The notes under the pieces: generated by a model
What the model saw: only the letters and a program-made list of their open reading frames with translations
Database searches by the model: none
What the model was told of the DNA's origin: nothing
Program-made: the position numbers and the translations under genes
Source: Diospyros lotus
Taxonomy: Eukaryota > Streptophyta > Magnoliopsida > Ericales > Ebenaceae
DNA length: 64,000 nucleotides
Direction: 5' to 3'
Assembly: GCF_014633365.1 (NCBI RefSeq)
Contig: NC_068348.1
Span: 682,001-746,000 of the forward strand
Shown: positions 11,868 to 23,317 of the stretch, piece by piece
Numbering within the stretch: position 1 is the stretch's first letter
Layout: each line of letters begins with the position of its first letter

Positions 11868-13639
11868 CTAGTGGTCACACAGGCGATGCATGAGAGGTGT
11901 AATTACAATAAATTTAAAAATTAAATTTAATTAATATTAAAGAATTCATATATTAGTCTTGAAAATATAATATCTTAAATCTTAATTAGTATTGAAAAAC
12001 CAATGTATTAGTCTTGTATTAAATTAAAGACAGTGATTGATTAATTATTAAAGTAAAATTATTTATGATATTATATATTTATTTATAAATTATAAATATA
12101 AATATAAATTAAACCTCCTAAATGTGAGAAAGTATGGATTTTTTAATGCAAATTAAAAATTTACTTTAAATTTTTAATTTTTGATAATGAAATTTAATTT
12201 TTGCAGTAATAATAAAACTTTGAAAAAATGAATTTTAACTTATTTTTCTTTCACTATGTATTAATTTTCTTCTATAGTCTTGCAAAATGTGATATGTTAA
12301 ATCTTAATTAATATTGAAAAACCCATATATTAATATTTATTTTTTAACAATTGAGGAATTAATCAAAAATAATATTATAAATATTTTTGATTAATAATAT
12401 TTATAAAAAAATATTTATTTTTAATTCATTGAGAAATTATATATCTATATATGACATAATTAATAATTTAAATTGTCTATTCAAAATTTCTATTAATAAT
12501 ATTTATTTAATTGATAGTGAAAAATTCTAAAATACTTTATATAGGAGGTCTCCAATTGCTTTGCAATAATAGTACTAAATGCAAATTATTTTTATTTTAT
12601 ATAAATGAACAATTTTCTATGACTTAATTAATGGTTTAAGTTGTTTATTTATATTATTCAAAAATAATATTTATTTTTGATTGATTGAGGGATTAATTGA
12701 GAAATTAATCAAAAATAATATTATAAATATTTTTAATTAATTGATGAGAAAATTAATTGAGTTTAAAATTAAATTATAAATAAGTATTATAAATAGTATT
12801 GAAACCCATGCTTAATTTTTTACTTTAATTATTAATTATAATTATCTTTAATTTAATACTTGGCAAACTATTTAATAACTAAATATTTATATACACATAA
12901 TAATGCATTAAAAAATCCATACTTAGAAGTTAACTAACTAAATATTTAAATGGATGAATAAATAATATACACATTATAAATAGCTTTTAATAATTTTTCA
13001 GCAAGTTAGCGGAAAAAATTATAAAAAATCAATATAAAAGTGATATTTTGGCTATATCTTGTGTAATTTTTTTATGTGTATCCATTCTTGTAGATTAAAA
13101 ATTACTTACGTACATATGTATATTCATCTATTTAATTGTATCCACAACAAACTATTTACTAACTAAATATTTAATATACGCATAATAATGTATTGAAAAA
13201 CCCATGATTAACATTGAAAAACTCATGTATTGGAAATTTTATTATTAATTTTATAGTAATTATTAATAACTACTACTTTTAGTAATAATAATTTAATTAT
13301 TATTAATACAAGTTTTGGAGGATTTTTTTTTTTTTTGCAGATTATCCCCCTTTTATAATAATAATAATAATATAAAGATAAAGATAATTTAATTATTATT
13401 AATGCAACTTTTGAGGGGAAAAATTATTTTGCAGACTATCTTACTTTATTATGTGTATACTAACTAAATATTTAATATACACAAAATAATGCATTGAAAA
13501 CCCCATAATTAGTATTGAAAAATTCATGTATTGGAAAATTCATTATTAATTTTACAGTAATTAATATTTTTAGGAATTAATGCAAGTTTTGGGGAGAAAA
13601 ATTCTTTGCCAAACTATTTTACTTTTATATATATAAAGA
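11868..13639 (-). mobile_element. Candidate non-autonomous Helitron
   Basis: On the minus strand the segment begins with TCTTTATATATATAAAAG (13639 downward), preceded by A, and ends with CTAG (11871-11868), followed by T. This fits Helitrons, which start with TC, end in CTRR and insert between A and T. Just before the CTAG lies CTCATGCATCGCCTGTG, resembling the short GC-richer hairpin of plant Helitron 3' ends (typically a CCCGTGCATCGCACGGG-like palindrome), here imperfect. The interior is very AT-rich, has no Rep/helicase coding sequence and contains direct repeats about 305 bases apart (13151-13290 and 13456-13590). A second Helitron-start-like stretch lies near 13346-13385. No target duplication is expected for Helitrons, so the ends rest on motif match alone. 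Confidence 0.5.
13151..13600. repeat. Two direct repeats ~305 bp apart inside the candidate Helitron
   Basis: The unit starting ACTAACTAAATATTTAATA at 13151 recurs at about 13456. Both copies go on through AATAATG(T/C)ATTGAAAA and CATGTATTGGAAA with scattered substitutions. A weaker third copy lies near 12870-12920. This points to internal duplication of the element's 5' part. Confidence 0.6.
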
Positions 13640-14549
13640 TGATAAAAGACCGAGCAAATTATTTATTTAAACTTTTTCTTCTCCATTCATACATATCAAA
13701 TTATGATATCGAAGATTGGGATTGAGATCAATATAGAACTTTTACCGAACAAATGATGAGTTTTATTTACTCGCCTCTTCATTTTCCATTTATAAGAATT
13801 ACAGGGTTTGTTTACTTATATATAATGTTTTACGTTTTCTATATCCAATTTTTATCTATGTTTCTACAGGAAATAAAAGAAAGCTAGAAAATATGTTCTC
13901 TTTTGTCAAATAATTAAGAGTTATGAATTTGGGTAGTTGAGAGTAAGTTTTTCTGTTACTTTGTCTTTCTTTATCTGTAAGCACCATCGTCCGGATATTC
14001 ACAATCACCCTGACTACCCGAACGGGAGCGCCTACGAAAGAGAAAAAGAATGAAACACAAGACCAAAACCACCCTGCATGCATACATAAAAGTAAGAACA
14101 ACGGAAGCGAAGCTAAACACGTGCATGCACTACGGGTACCTCGCTAACCCAGCGGTCACATGATAAATAAATAAACATAAACTCATGTGCCAACATACAC
14201 GAGACTCGAGAAAAGACTTGGCACAGTACAAAATAATAGAGTAAACCCTACTCAGACATCAGAGTTGATTCGGATTGACGGGACTGCCTGTACACCATAC
14301 CGACTCTGCCGCTAAAAGATGACTCCTTGCGATGGCCCACGCTCCCACTACCTGGAATGATGGAACGCAAAGTGAGTCGAGAGACTCAGCAAGCATAAGG
14401 AAAGAAAAGCTAGAGGCTGGACATAACCAGAAAACTCTTCCCAGAATAAACCCCCAGGTACACACAAGCCATGAGACGCTACAACACAATAACATAACAT
14501 AATAAAATCACATACCGGTCCTTAGGGCCCACACAAGACACACGGCACC

Positions 14550-15891
14550 TGATATTTTATTCTTAGTAAAATAGTTTTGATAATGACTATATGAAAATCA
14601 ATCTCTATGGATTATATGAATGAGAAAACAAATTTGTAATATATGAATTTTGAAGCAAGGTATGAAATTCTATGGAAGAAATATTGAGTATGGTTGAGTG
14701 AGGTTTTATTTCAAAATATATTTTTGATAATCCCAACTTGCTTTCAAAAGAATCAAAATGAGGTTTTGTTAAGTTTTCAATGTTTTCAAAAGGATAGTCG
14801 ACTATGTATTTCATTCTGTTGACTATGCTTTAGAATAGTCGACTATGCTGTTAAAGATAGTCGACTATGCAAAAGGATAGTCGACTATGTTGTTTTTGAT
14901 CTGTCGACTATTTATGACATCTGTCGACTATCATATTAGGATAGTCGACTATGGCTTTTCATCTGTCGACTATTTTTGTTCTTAGAATTCAAAATTTTCT
15001 TCACATTTTTGCAATAGTCGACTATGCATATATATCTGTCGACTATGAGATTTTTGTGTTATAAGATAGTCGACTATGCGTTTTTGTCTGTCGACTATGT
15101 TTGGTTTTATTTGTAAAAATAGTCAACTATGCATTTTCTTCTGTCGACTATATCTTTTACAGAAAGCTTCCAACGGCTAGTTTTCAAACTCCAACGGTCA
15201 CAAACGGCTACATTTCTCTTCAATCTCTTGGGAAGCTTATAAATACAAGTTGTGGATGATCAAGAGAAGGCTAATGGATGGGAACGAGTTAATCTAAAGA
15301 GTTCAAATCATTTTTACTCGAGCTTATATATATTTGCGCTTTCACTGTTGTATTTTCTCTCCAAGGCTTCATTGTTCTATTATTGTAAATTTATTATTAA
15401 GCCTTGTTTTAATTGTGAGAGAACTTGTAACTAAGAGTGTTAACTCTTAGCTTCTCTCTTTACATTTGTATCATTCTTATTTTCCTAGCTTTGTGCTAGA
15501 GGACTTGCTTGTTGAAGCAAGGGGCTGTTTTCCTAGCTTGTGTAGCTAGAGGGTCTACTTGGTTTAAGTAGGAGGTTGTATTTCCTAGCTTGTGTAGCTA
15601 GAGGGCCTACTTGTGTAAGTAGGAGATTTTAGTGAATTGGTTCAAAATCCTTAGTGGGAGCTAAGGTAATGGATTAGGCTTGGTTTAAGCCGAACCACTA
15701 TAAATTATTTGTGTCATTTATCCTTCATACTTTTACATTCATTGAGCTTTATATTTGTCATTTCATATGTTTAATGTTTTAAATCACTAAAACCTCAATT
15801 GGGTTAAAAAGATTTCAAGTCCTATCAAGATTTTTAAAATAAGCAATTCACCCCCCTCTTGGTGTGTGCCATAGCACCTCCCATTCTAACA
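14550..15891 (+). mobile_element. Solo LTR nested in the gypsy solo LTR, with a palindrome array
   Basis: The element starts TGATATTTTATTC and ends ...CATTCTAACA. It is flanked by the exact 5-bp repeat GCACC at 14545-14549 and 15892-15896. Near its 3' end it has GGATTAGGCTTGGTTTAAGC and CAATTCACCCCCCTCTTGG, a combination I associate with the LTR 3' ends of SIRE/Maximus-type Ty1/copia elements. A TATAAATA box occurs near 15238. No coding sequence is present. Length is 1342 bp. Superfamily assignment is by memory of these motifs, while the borders rest on the duplication. Confidence 0.78.
14794..15150. repeat. Array of ~15 TAGTCGACTA-type palindromes
   Basis: About seven full copies of ATAGTCGACTATG, six copies of a CTGTCGACTAT half-variant and two one-base variants (CTGTTGACTATG near 14816, ATAGTCAACTATG near 15119) are scattered at irregular 15-45 base spacing. 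They lie just upstream of the LTR's TATA box. The exact repetition against unrelated spacers suggests a functional or amplified motif rather than a simple satellite. Confidence 0.85.
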
Positions 15892-18323
15892 GCACCCAAG
15901 TCCCATACCAACCTGTCGCTGCTCTGAAAGGCAACATGAATCTCCACAAACTTGCGCGCGCTATCCTGGGTCAGTACTCCCGTCACCCGTCCATGTCGGT
16001 ACTCCCGACGCCCGAGCCATAGGCTCTCTCGGAACGGTACTCCCGTCCAAGAACTATATACTATCAGTAGCCATGCAATGCACATAAAAATGCAATGGCG
16101 TAATAAGCATCAACGTGATACACTGGCGCCCATACATCCAGGCATCATGCCATACTCTGCCCACATAGTAAACCCACATGCGATGCATATGCCCATGCTG
16201 GATGCAACCTAACCAAACTAGAATGTCCATGTCCAACCATTCTCAACAAATGAATATCCCAATATGCAACCCGTACTCATGTGCATATCAAATCATGAAC
16301 AGTAATATAATGAATCTAGACGTGCAGTGATTCACATACGGGTAGAGCTAGTCAGCAGTGCCCGGCACTGGTTAACGGTCAGTGACTAGGAGTGTCCACC
16401 CGACGGTCCACTTCAGGGTCGTACAATAGTCTACCTCAACGTCACCAACAACCGACCCCTGTCCTACTGCTCGATAGCTCTAACCGAACCATAAATAAAT
16501 ATGAGAAAAACTGTAAATAAACCCGATAAAATCATAAATAAACCCGCACGTCTAAGAACCTAGTTCCCAGGTTGGTTCAACATTATTCCCAAAAAGAGTG
16601 GGGGCGATACAAACCCCCGTAGGCACTCAACGAATAAAACTCTAGAAGTCTCGGATTTATTTAAATTAAAACAAATGAATAATAATTCAACAAATAAGGC
16701 TAGGCGCCAAATTAGAGTAAGGGAGATGATAAAATACGAGAAACTATGAAGTCTCTCACGGGAATTAAAGATCACGAGGAGAGGGTTAGGAGTTTGCCTT
16801 ACACGGCTGTTTCTTGCATTTCTTGCACTCTCGCTGCGAAGTAAAATATTTAATAGCGATTAATAAATCCATAGCTCGCATTAATTCAATCTAACCATGT
16901 AATATAAATAATTTAACCGTCTAAAATTCTATGTAGGCGCACCTCAAATAAAATCCTAATAAATCTCATATTTATTTTAAATTAAATAATGCAAATAACA
17001 TCATCCATTTGTATATATAATTAATACGTGATACCGAAACGAGTTAAAGGAAGATGAAGGATTCATAAAATGGAAAGAAATTGTATGGATAGATAAGAGC
17101 TTGCCTGTATCTAGTCGTTTACAGCGTTTCCACGCTTGAACACCACCAAATTAATACACGCTGTAAAATATAATAACTCCCAAAATTAATAAAATTGGAC
17201 CCAAAATAAAATTCTAACCGTACAGAATGATTGTTACATATTTATTTACTTACCTGATTAATTAAACCGCGATTAAACATAGTTTAATCTTCAATTTTTT
17301 CTCCAAAAATTGGCCCTTAGCGCTGCTTCTTCTTCATTTTCTTTCCTTAATTTCCTTTCTGTTCTGAGCTAAAATTCAGGCGAAACTTCACTTAAATTGG
17401 CTTTTAAAAAGCCAAAGAATTGGGCCACCAGAAGCTGTCGCGTGGCAGCCAGCTGGTGCCACTGCCTAGCCCTGGGTTGCTGATTAAAATCAGCGTTTTT
17501 CCCCCAGCCCGCGCCTGCTTTCCCCAAGCCTCAAACCCGCACCAGCCACTTGCACACGCGCATGCGTAGCCGCTCGCGCCCGCACTCACCTTCAACCATA
17601 GTATGCCTCCAATTAAATTTAAAGTGACTTCCAGTCACTTTCTGAATTTTGTACCAACACCACTGAACTTCTGAAAACCTCACTTGCACCCCTTATTTAA
17701 TTACACAAACACCCCGAAACTTCTGAGAATCCCACTTTTATCCAAATTTTTAGAAATCCAATAAATTAATTTATTCTACTATTTTCATAAATACTCCCAA
17801 ATAATTTAATTAAATATCTAAATTTCCTATTTCCTCAAAATTACATAATTAAACATTTTTTCTTAATTCTCCAAATACCCAAATAAATTAATATTTTCTT
17901 TTTAACCCACAAATAATCAATAATCACCATAAATAAATACTTCCTCTTAACTTTTCAAATATTCCATAATATCCTCAAACACCGATTTGAATAATTATTA
18001 TTTATTTTCAAATTTTAGGATATTACATTATCTCTTTCATTTCCATATTTACAATTCTAATTAGACTTTTCTCTTACTATTTACTTTATAGATGTTAAAA
18101 ATTTGAATATGACAAAAATATTCTTACATTTTATTTCCTTCTTTGTCTTTTTTTCTCATATGACAAACTAACTAGAATTTGGCTTTCATTCTTTTTGGTT
18201 CAATGATAGTTTAGTCATCACCAAGTCATAAAAAAATTGCTAGTTCGCCGAACAAATGATGGAAGATTAATGAATATGAAGAGAACATGCGACAATGTCG
18301 TATTAATAATTTTAAAAATAATA

Positions 18324-18550
18324 AGGGTGTGTTTAATTGCATTATCTAGAATTTAATTTTAAGTAATATTTGCTTAGAAAACAAAAACCACCCCACCCTT
18401 TGAAAAATAAATTCTATTAGAAGAAGTTTTAAATACTTGTATCATACACATTTTTCCATATAAAAGTTAAGAATATTTGATTGCTTCCATATAAAATATT
18501 GTAATAATTATACATTTTTCATGATAAATGTGTGCAATCAAACACGCTCT
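18324..18550. mobile_element. MITE-like element with ~19-bp terminal inverted repeats
   Basis: The left end reads AGGGTGTGTTTAATTGCAT and the reverse complement of the right end reads AGAGCGTGTTTGATTGCAC, matching at about 15 of 19 positions. The interior is about 190 bp, AT-rich and non-coding. No clear target duplication was found. The GTGTTTGATTGCA terminus resembles common plant hAT-type MITEs. Confidence 0.5.
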
Positions 18551-19186
18551 AGCAGACAAGTGTAGTTAGAGTTATAAAGTTAACAGTGGGTCACTTATAA
18601 ATGTCATTGAAAATTTATGGCCTTATTTATTTGTAAAAAACTATAGTAGTTTTTTGAAAAATATCTCTACTAAGATCGAAAATTAAAAATTGTGTTTAAA
18701 ACAGTTTATTTTTCTAAATTAGAGAATAGAAAACAAATTTTCTATTTTCTATAATTGCATTAGATTTTAAAAAAAAAATCTTAAAGATGCTATATGCTAT
18801 TTTTCTTTATAAAATGTTTATCATTTTCCACTTATTTTGTAGAGAAAAAATGTTGCTTTTCTAATTTAACTCCTTGCTTTAAATCATGTTAATGGCATTT
18901 TTCCTCTCTTGATTATTTTTTTCCCCACAACCCTTATTCCTTCATTTCATATTCACAACCCTTTTTAACTCATGATTTGAAGACATTTATATTTATTTAT
19001 TAAATTTGTGGGTATTAAGTGCAAATTACTCTATTTTTTTGAATAACTGTAACATTATTATTATTATTTGGAATTAGATCTCCAAGTTTCACAAATTTTC
19101 ATATGAGACTTGTATTTTTACTAATTTTAATTTCACGTATTCTAAATTTTACTTAATTTAAAAATTTTAAATTCTAAGGTATTCAT
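18551..19186. other. AT-rich spacer, nothing recognised
   Basis: This stretch is strongly AT-rich, with homopolymer runs and no open frame, inverted repeat or LTR-like border that I can support. Confidence 0.5.
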
Positions 19187-19686
19187 TGCTATAAAATAAC
19201 ACCAAATTATAACAGGATCGCAGCTAATAATTTGAAAAAAATGATAAGAATGAAGAAAATAGAACACACAGATTTTATGTGAAAAACCTCCAAACAAATT
19301 AGGATAAAAATCACGAGTAAAGATAGAATAATTCACTATAAAAAAATGATAGGAGTTACAACATTCCCTCTAAATTACAAGAAAATAACAACAATTTCTC
19401 TTAAAAATATGAGAAATACTTGGAATATTTCCAACTCTATATTTTTCTATATTTGAATGGAATACTTGGGATGGATCAATTGAGTTTGGGAATGCCCCAA
19501 TTTTTAGACCTCCCAGCGCATTTAAAACGCATTAATTATCAAGGGAGGCGTCGTATTTTCGCACCCTATTATTCCAGGTTATAGTTTATTCTTTTTTTCT
19601 TTCTTTTTTGTTTTCTTTCTTTATTTTGTGTCTGGCCACCTCTTCAATGTTGTGACTACTTTCCAGCCGTAACTTTTGACATAACA
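19187..19686 (-). repeat. 3' LTR of the copia element
   Basis: It aligns with the 5' LTR over its whole length, for example the shared blocks GAATGAAGAAAATAG and GTGAAAAACC. Substitutions and small indels are numerous, which indicates an old insertion. Confidence 0.8.
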
Positions 19687-21614
19687 ATCTTCACACCATT
19701 TTTTCTTCCTTGTTATTCCTTATTGTTCATGTCTCTGCCACGCTACTAGAAGATCGACACCAAACAAACTTGTCAGTATTGACCGTCTTTGTCATGAAAT
19801 CAATTAAGTTGTATTTAGTATGAATTTTCTACATATCCACTATTCTTTCCCCCATTTTCTCACAACGAAGCGGTATTGAACTTGAATGTGTTTTGTTTTT
19901 GAATGAAAACATGGATTCCTTGCAAGATGCAATGCATTATGACTATTACAAAAACATATATAGAAATCTTCTATTGTTTGTGCCTGAGTTTCTCTAATAT
20001 CATTTTCAACCGTACTGATTCTTTACTAGCTTGTGTAGCTGCTACATATTATGCTTCTGTTGTTGACGTAGCCACAACTGACTAAAGTTTTGAAACCCAA
20101 CTTACAGCTCCACCAACAAGAGCAAACACATATCATGTGGTGAATTTACTTTTGTCAAGATCACTTGCACAATCCGAATCAACATATTATCTGACAATAA
20201 AGTTTGATCCCTCATAACACAATGTAACATTTGTGGTCCTCTTAATGTATCTTGGGACCCTTTTCACAACATTCCAATGTTTTTTACCAAGATTCGTCAT
20301 ATACCGGCTAACCACTTCCACTACATGTGCAATGTCTGGTCTTATACAAATTATAGCAAACATTAAACTTCCCACTGCTGATACATACAGTACTTGAGAC
20401 ATCCTTCATCATTTCTGCCTCACTATTAAGACTCATACTGGAGGATAACTTGAAATTAGTAGGAAATGAGGTATAAATTGGCTTACAGCCTTACATGTTA
20501 AAGCGTTGCAAGACCTTCTTCAAATAATTTTTCTGAGAAAGCTATAATTTCCTATTATTTTTGTTTCGGTGAATTTGCATCCCTACAATTTTTTTTGCAG
20601 ATCCCAAGTCCTTTATTTCAAACTCCCTAGCTAACTGTGCATTCAATTCTTTAATACGATCTTTGTTGGGACCTATTACCAACATATCATCTACATGTAA
20701 TAGCAAAATAGTGTAATCACCTTCACCAAACCTTTTGAAATATGCACAAGGGTCTGAATTAAGTCAGTTGTATCCAAAGCTCGTTATGAAGAAATCAAAT
20801 TTTTTATAACAACATCTCAGCGCCTGCTTGAGACCATATAGAGATTTATTCAACCTACAAATCAAGTTATGTTTTTTTTTTTTTTCTTCAAAACCCTCTG
20901 GTTGGAGCATATATATATATATATATCTTCTTCAAGATCTCTATAAAGAAAAATAATCTTCATATTTAGTTGTTCTATATGTAGGTAAAATATAGCACAT
21001 ATTGCCAGAACTATTCGAATTGTAGTAATTCGAACAACAGGATAAAATATTCCATTAAAATCAATCAATTCTTTGTGAGCATATCCTTTTACCACCAGTC
21101 TTGCACGATATCGCTCTACTTGATCATCGATATTATGCTTGATCCTATACACCCATTTGTTACCAATAAACTTTATTTCTTGTGGTAATGAGATAAGTTC
21201 CCAAGTTTTGTTCTTATGAAGAGCTTTAATTTATTCATACATTGATGCCATCCACTGAGATGCATCTGAACTGTTCATTGCTTCTTAAAAATTTGATAAC
21301 TCTCCATCATCTGTTAGAAAACAGTACACAACATTGCTCTCAATAGCATAATCCGAGTGCCAACCTGATTGTCTTATCAAACGACCTGACTGATGAATTT
21401 TTAATGCCTTTGACACAACTGGTTCTTGTTCCTCATACTTTAGTGCTACTTTAGAATAATCATTTTGTTCAAATTTATTTTTTACATGTACCATTATAGT
21501 TTATGGATTTTCTTTCACCATGCTATCATCACATTATTTTCTCTACTATCTTCTACAAAGTTAGCATATTTGTTGACTATAACCTTGCAAACAGTGGAAT
21601 CCCATAAGCAATAC

Positions 21615-23317
21615 TGTTGTAGCATATTTTTTGGTATATGAGAAAATTTGTTTGATGAAAAACCATATGAAAATCTCATATTTCGAATTAAGTATTTCAT
21701 ATTTAGAAACATGCATGATTAGTGTTTTGGCGCCAAAGGTCAAATGTTTTAAAAATCCAATTTTTAAGTATCATGTTTCGAAACTATGTTTCAATGTTTC
21801 GAAACATAGTTTTTTTATATTTCTATATATATTCGAAATGCTCTTTAATATATGTTTGAATAAATTCAATTTTTTTATGCATCATGTTTTGAAACTAAGT
21901 TTCCATGTTTCGAAACATCAGTTTCCATGTTTCGAAATGTATATTAATAAGGTCTCAACTTTTGCTAAATCTATATGTTGTATTTCAAAACCTTTTTGAA
22001 AACTAAGTTTATGTTTCGAAACCTATATAGTATATTTCGAAACCCTTGTCAGCAGTGTTTTTAAAATCCTTGTTTAACATGTTTTTGAAATGTTTCTGAA
22101 GTATGTTTCGAAACATTCCTTTTATATTTCGAAACATCTGACTCTGTCAGAAGAATATTTGAAGATCTGTCATGCTTTTGCTTTTTATTTCGAAAGTTAT
22201 TTTTTTAAAAGCTTAATTTTAAAATATCCCCTATACCTTGATGTTCAAAATTCAAATATGTTTTAAGTGGAGAATAAAACCAAATCATTTTGTTTTTAAA
22301 TAAATGTCTTCCACTCATTTTGTCTCTTGGTGCATTTCTAGCTGTAAAGGCTGTATGTTTCGAAACATATTATGTATGTTTTGAAACCTCTATGTAAAAA
22401 TGTATTATTTCGAAACCTGATAAGTATATTTCGAAATCTATTTTTTTATCTTGTCTTTAACGGTTATAATTAGCCAAAAGTGTATCCTTTTGTTATATAT
22501 ATCAGCTCTTTGAGGACAAGAAAGCTTTCTCTCAAGCATACTCAATTTTACACATCTACAAGAGATTTTTGCCACAAGCACAAGTGAATAAAACTCTTCT
22601 AACAAACTCTCAAAGAAGTTCTTTTCAATCATTTCTTGGTGTGCATTGTGGTACAAACAGGAGAAGCAAGCCAAAACCAAAGCTCTCATTCTTTCAAGCT
22701 CTCATCACTCCATACAAATAGATTTGTTATAACTATTTGGTAAGGTGTTTTAATTACATTCAAATGTTGGGTTGTAAAAGATAAGTGTTATTTATCTTGT
22801 TGTAAGGTTTGAGTTGAGCCCGTAAAAACTGAGTGTGTAAGGTTTTAGGGTGAACTGTGGTAAAATCCTTGGTATCATTGATCACTAGTAAAAGTGACTG
22901 TGGTTTGCAAATCCTTCAAATGGGTAAACTTGAAGGTAGTGGAGTAGGCAAGTGCCAAACTACTATAAATCTTGTGTGTACTTGATTTTTCATTCCTACT
23001 TGTTATCCTTGTTTATGTTTTTAAAATAATCATTTTTTTTTTAAATGTAAAGGAGTTTCATTATTTGCAAATCAGTGAGTAAGGTTTCGAAACATACCTT
23101 AGTAGGTTTCAAAACATACCTGCCAGTAAGTTTGATTTCGAAACATACTCATCTATATTTTGAAACATACTTAACAAAAAGGTTAGTTTCGAAGCATATT
23201 TCCTCAAGTTTTGAAACATAGTATCCTGCAAGCCAAAGTTTTTTAAGTTATCGAAAATTTATGCAAATCCCAATTCACCCCCCTCTTGGGATATTCTTGC
23301 CATAATATAGAACTAAA
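21615..23317 (+). mobile_element. Solo LTR inserted in the copia pol gene, with a TTTCGAAA array
   Basis: The insertion separates two adjacent codons of the copia polyprotein: ...VKGY on one side and (C)LWDS on the other. It starts TGTTGTAGCATATT, is preceded by AATAC (21610-21614) and is followed by GATAC (23318-23322), a 5-bp duplication with one change. Near the 3' end are GTAGTGGAGTAGGCAAGTGC and CAATTCACCCCCCTCTTGG, the same layout as the LTR at 14550-15891. The terminal CA has decayed to AA. There is no coding content. Length is 1703 bp. Confidence 0.75.
21679..23255. repeat. Array of TTTCGAAA palindromes in the solo LTR
   Basis: About 14 exact TTTCGAAA copies, mostly as GTTTCGAAAC, and about eight one-base variants such as TTTTGAAAC are scattered in two clusters (21679-22440 and 23080-23255) with variable spacers. 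Confidence 0.85.

Larger units (their letters stand above)
13976..18027 (-). mobile_element. Solo LTR of a Ty3/gypsy element (minus strand), carrying a nested LTR
   Basis: Read on the minus strand the element begins TGTAATATCCTAAAATTTG (18027 downward) and ends ...GGACGATGGTGCTTACA (13976). It is flanked by the exact 5-bp direct repeat TTATC at 13971-13975 and 18028-18032. The TGTAATATCC start is typical of Del/Tekay-type chromovirus LTRs (from memory). Without the 1347-bp inner insertion and its duplication the LTR is about 2.7 kb. No gag or pol sequence is present inside, so it is a solo LTR left by recombination between two LTRs. Open frames inside it are short, overlap on both strands and look like chance. 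Confidence 0.8.

Noticed and set aside
14794..15150. CRISPR-like array of short repeats with spacers
   Set aside because: Repeats are 10-13 bp palindromes with irregular 15-45 bp spacing inside a plant LTR with its own target duplication; there are no cas genes and this is a eukaryotic genome.
15834..16236. Overlapping open frames on both strands
   Set aside because: They lie across the border of two solo LTRs, overlap each other in opposite strands and have no protein family features.
21679..23255. Heat-shock elements made by the TTTCGAAA units, as in the ONSEN LTR
   Set aside because: Heat-shock elements need nTTCnnGAAn with a two-base gap; TTTCGAAA brings TTC and GAA together without the gap.
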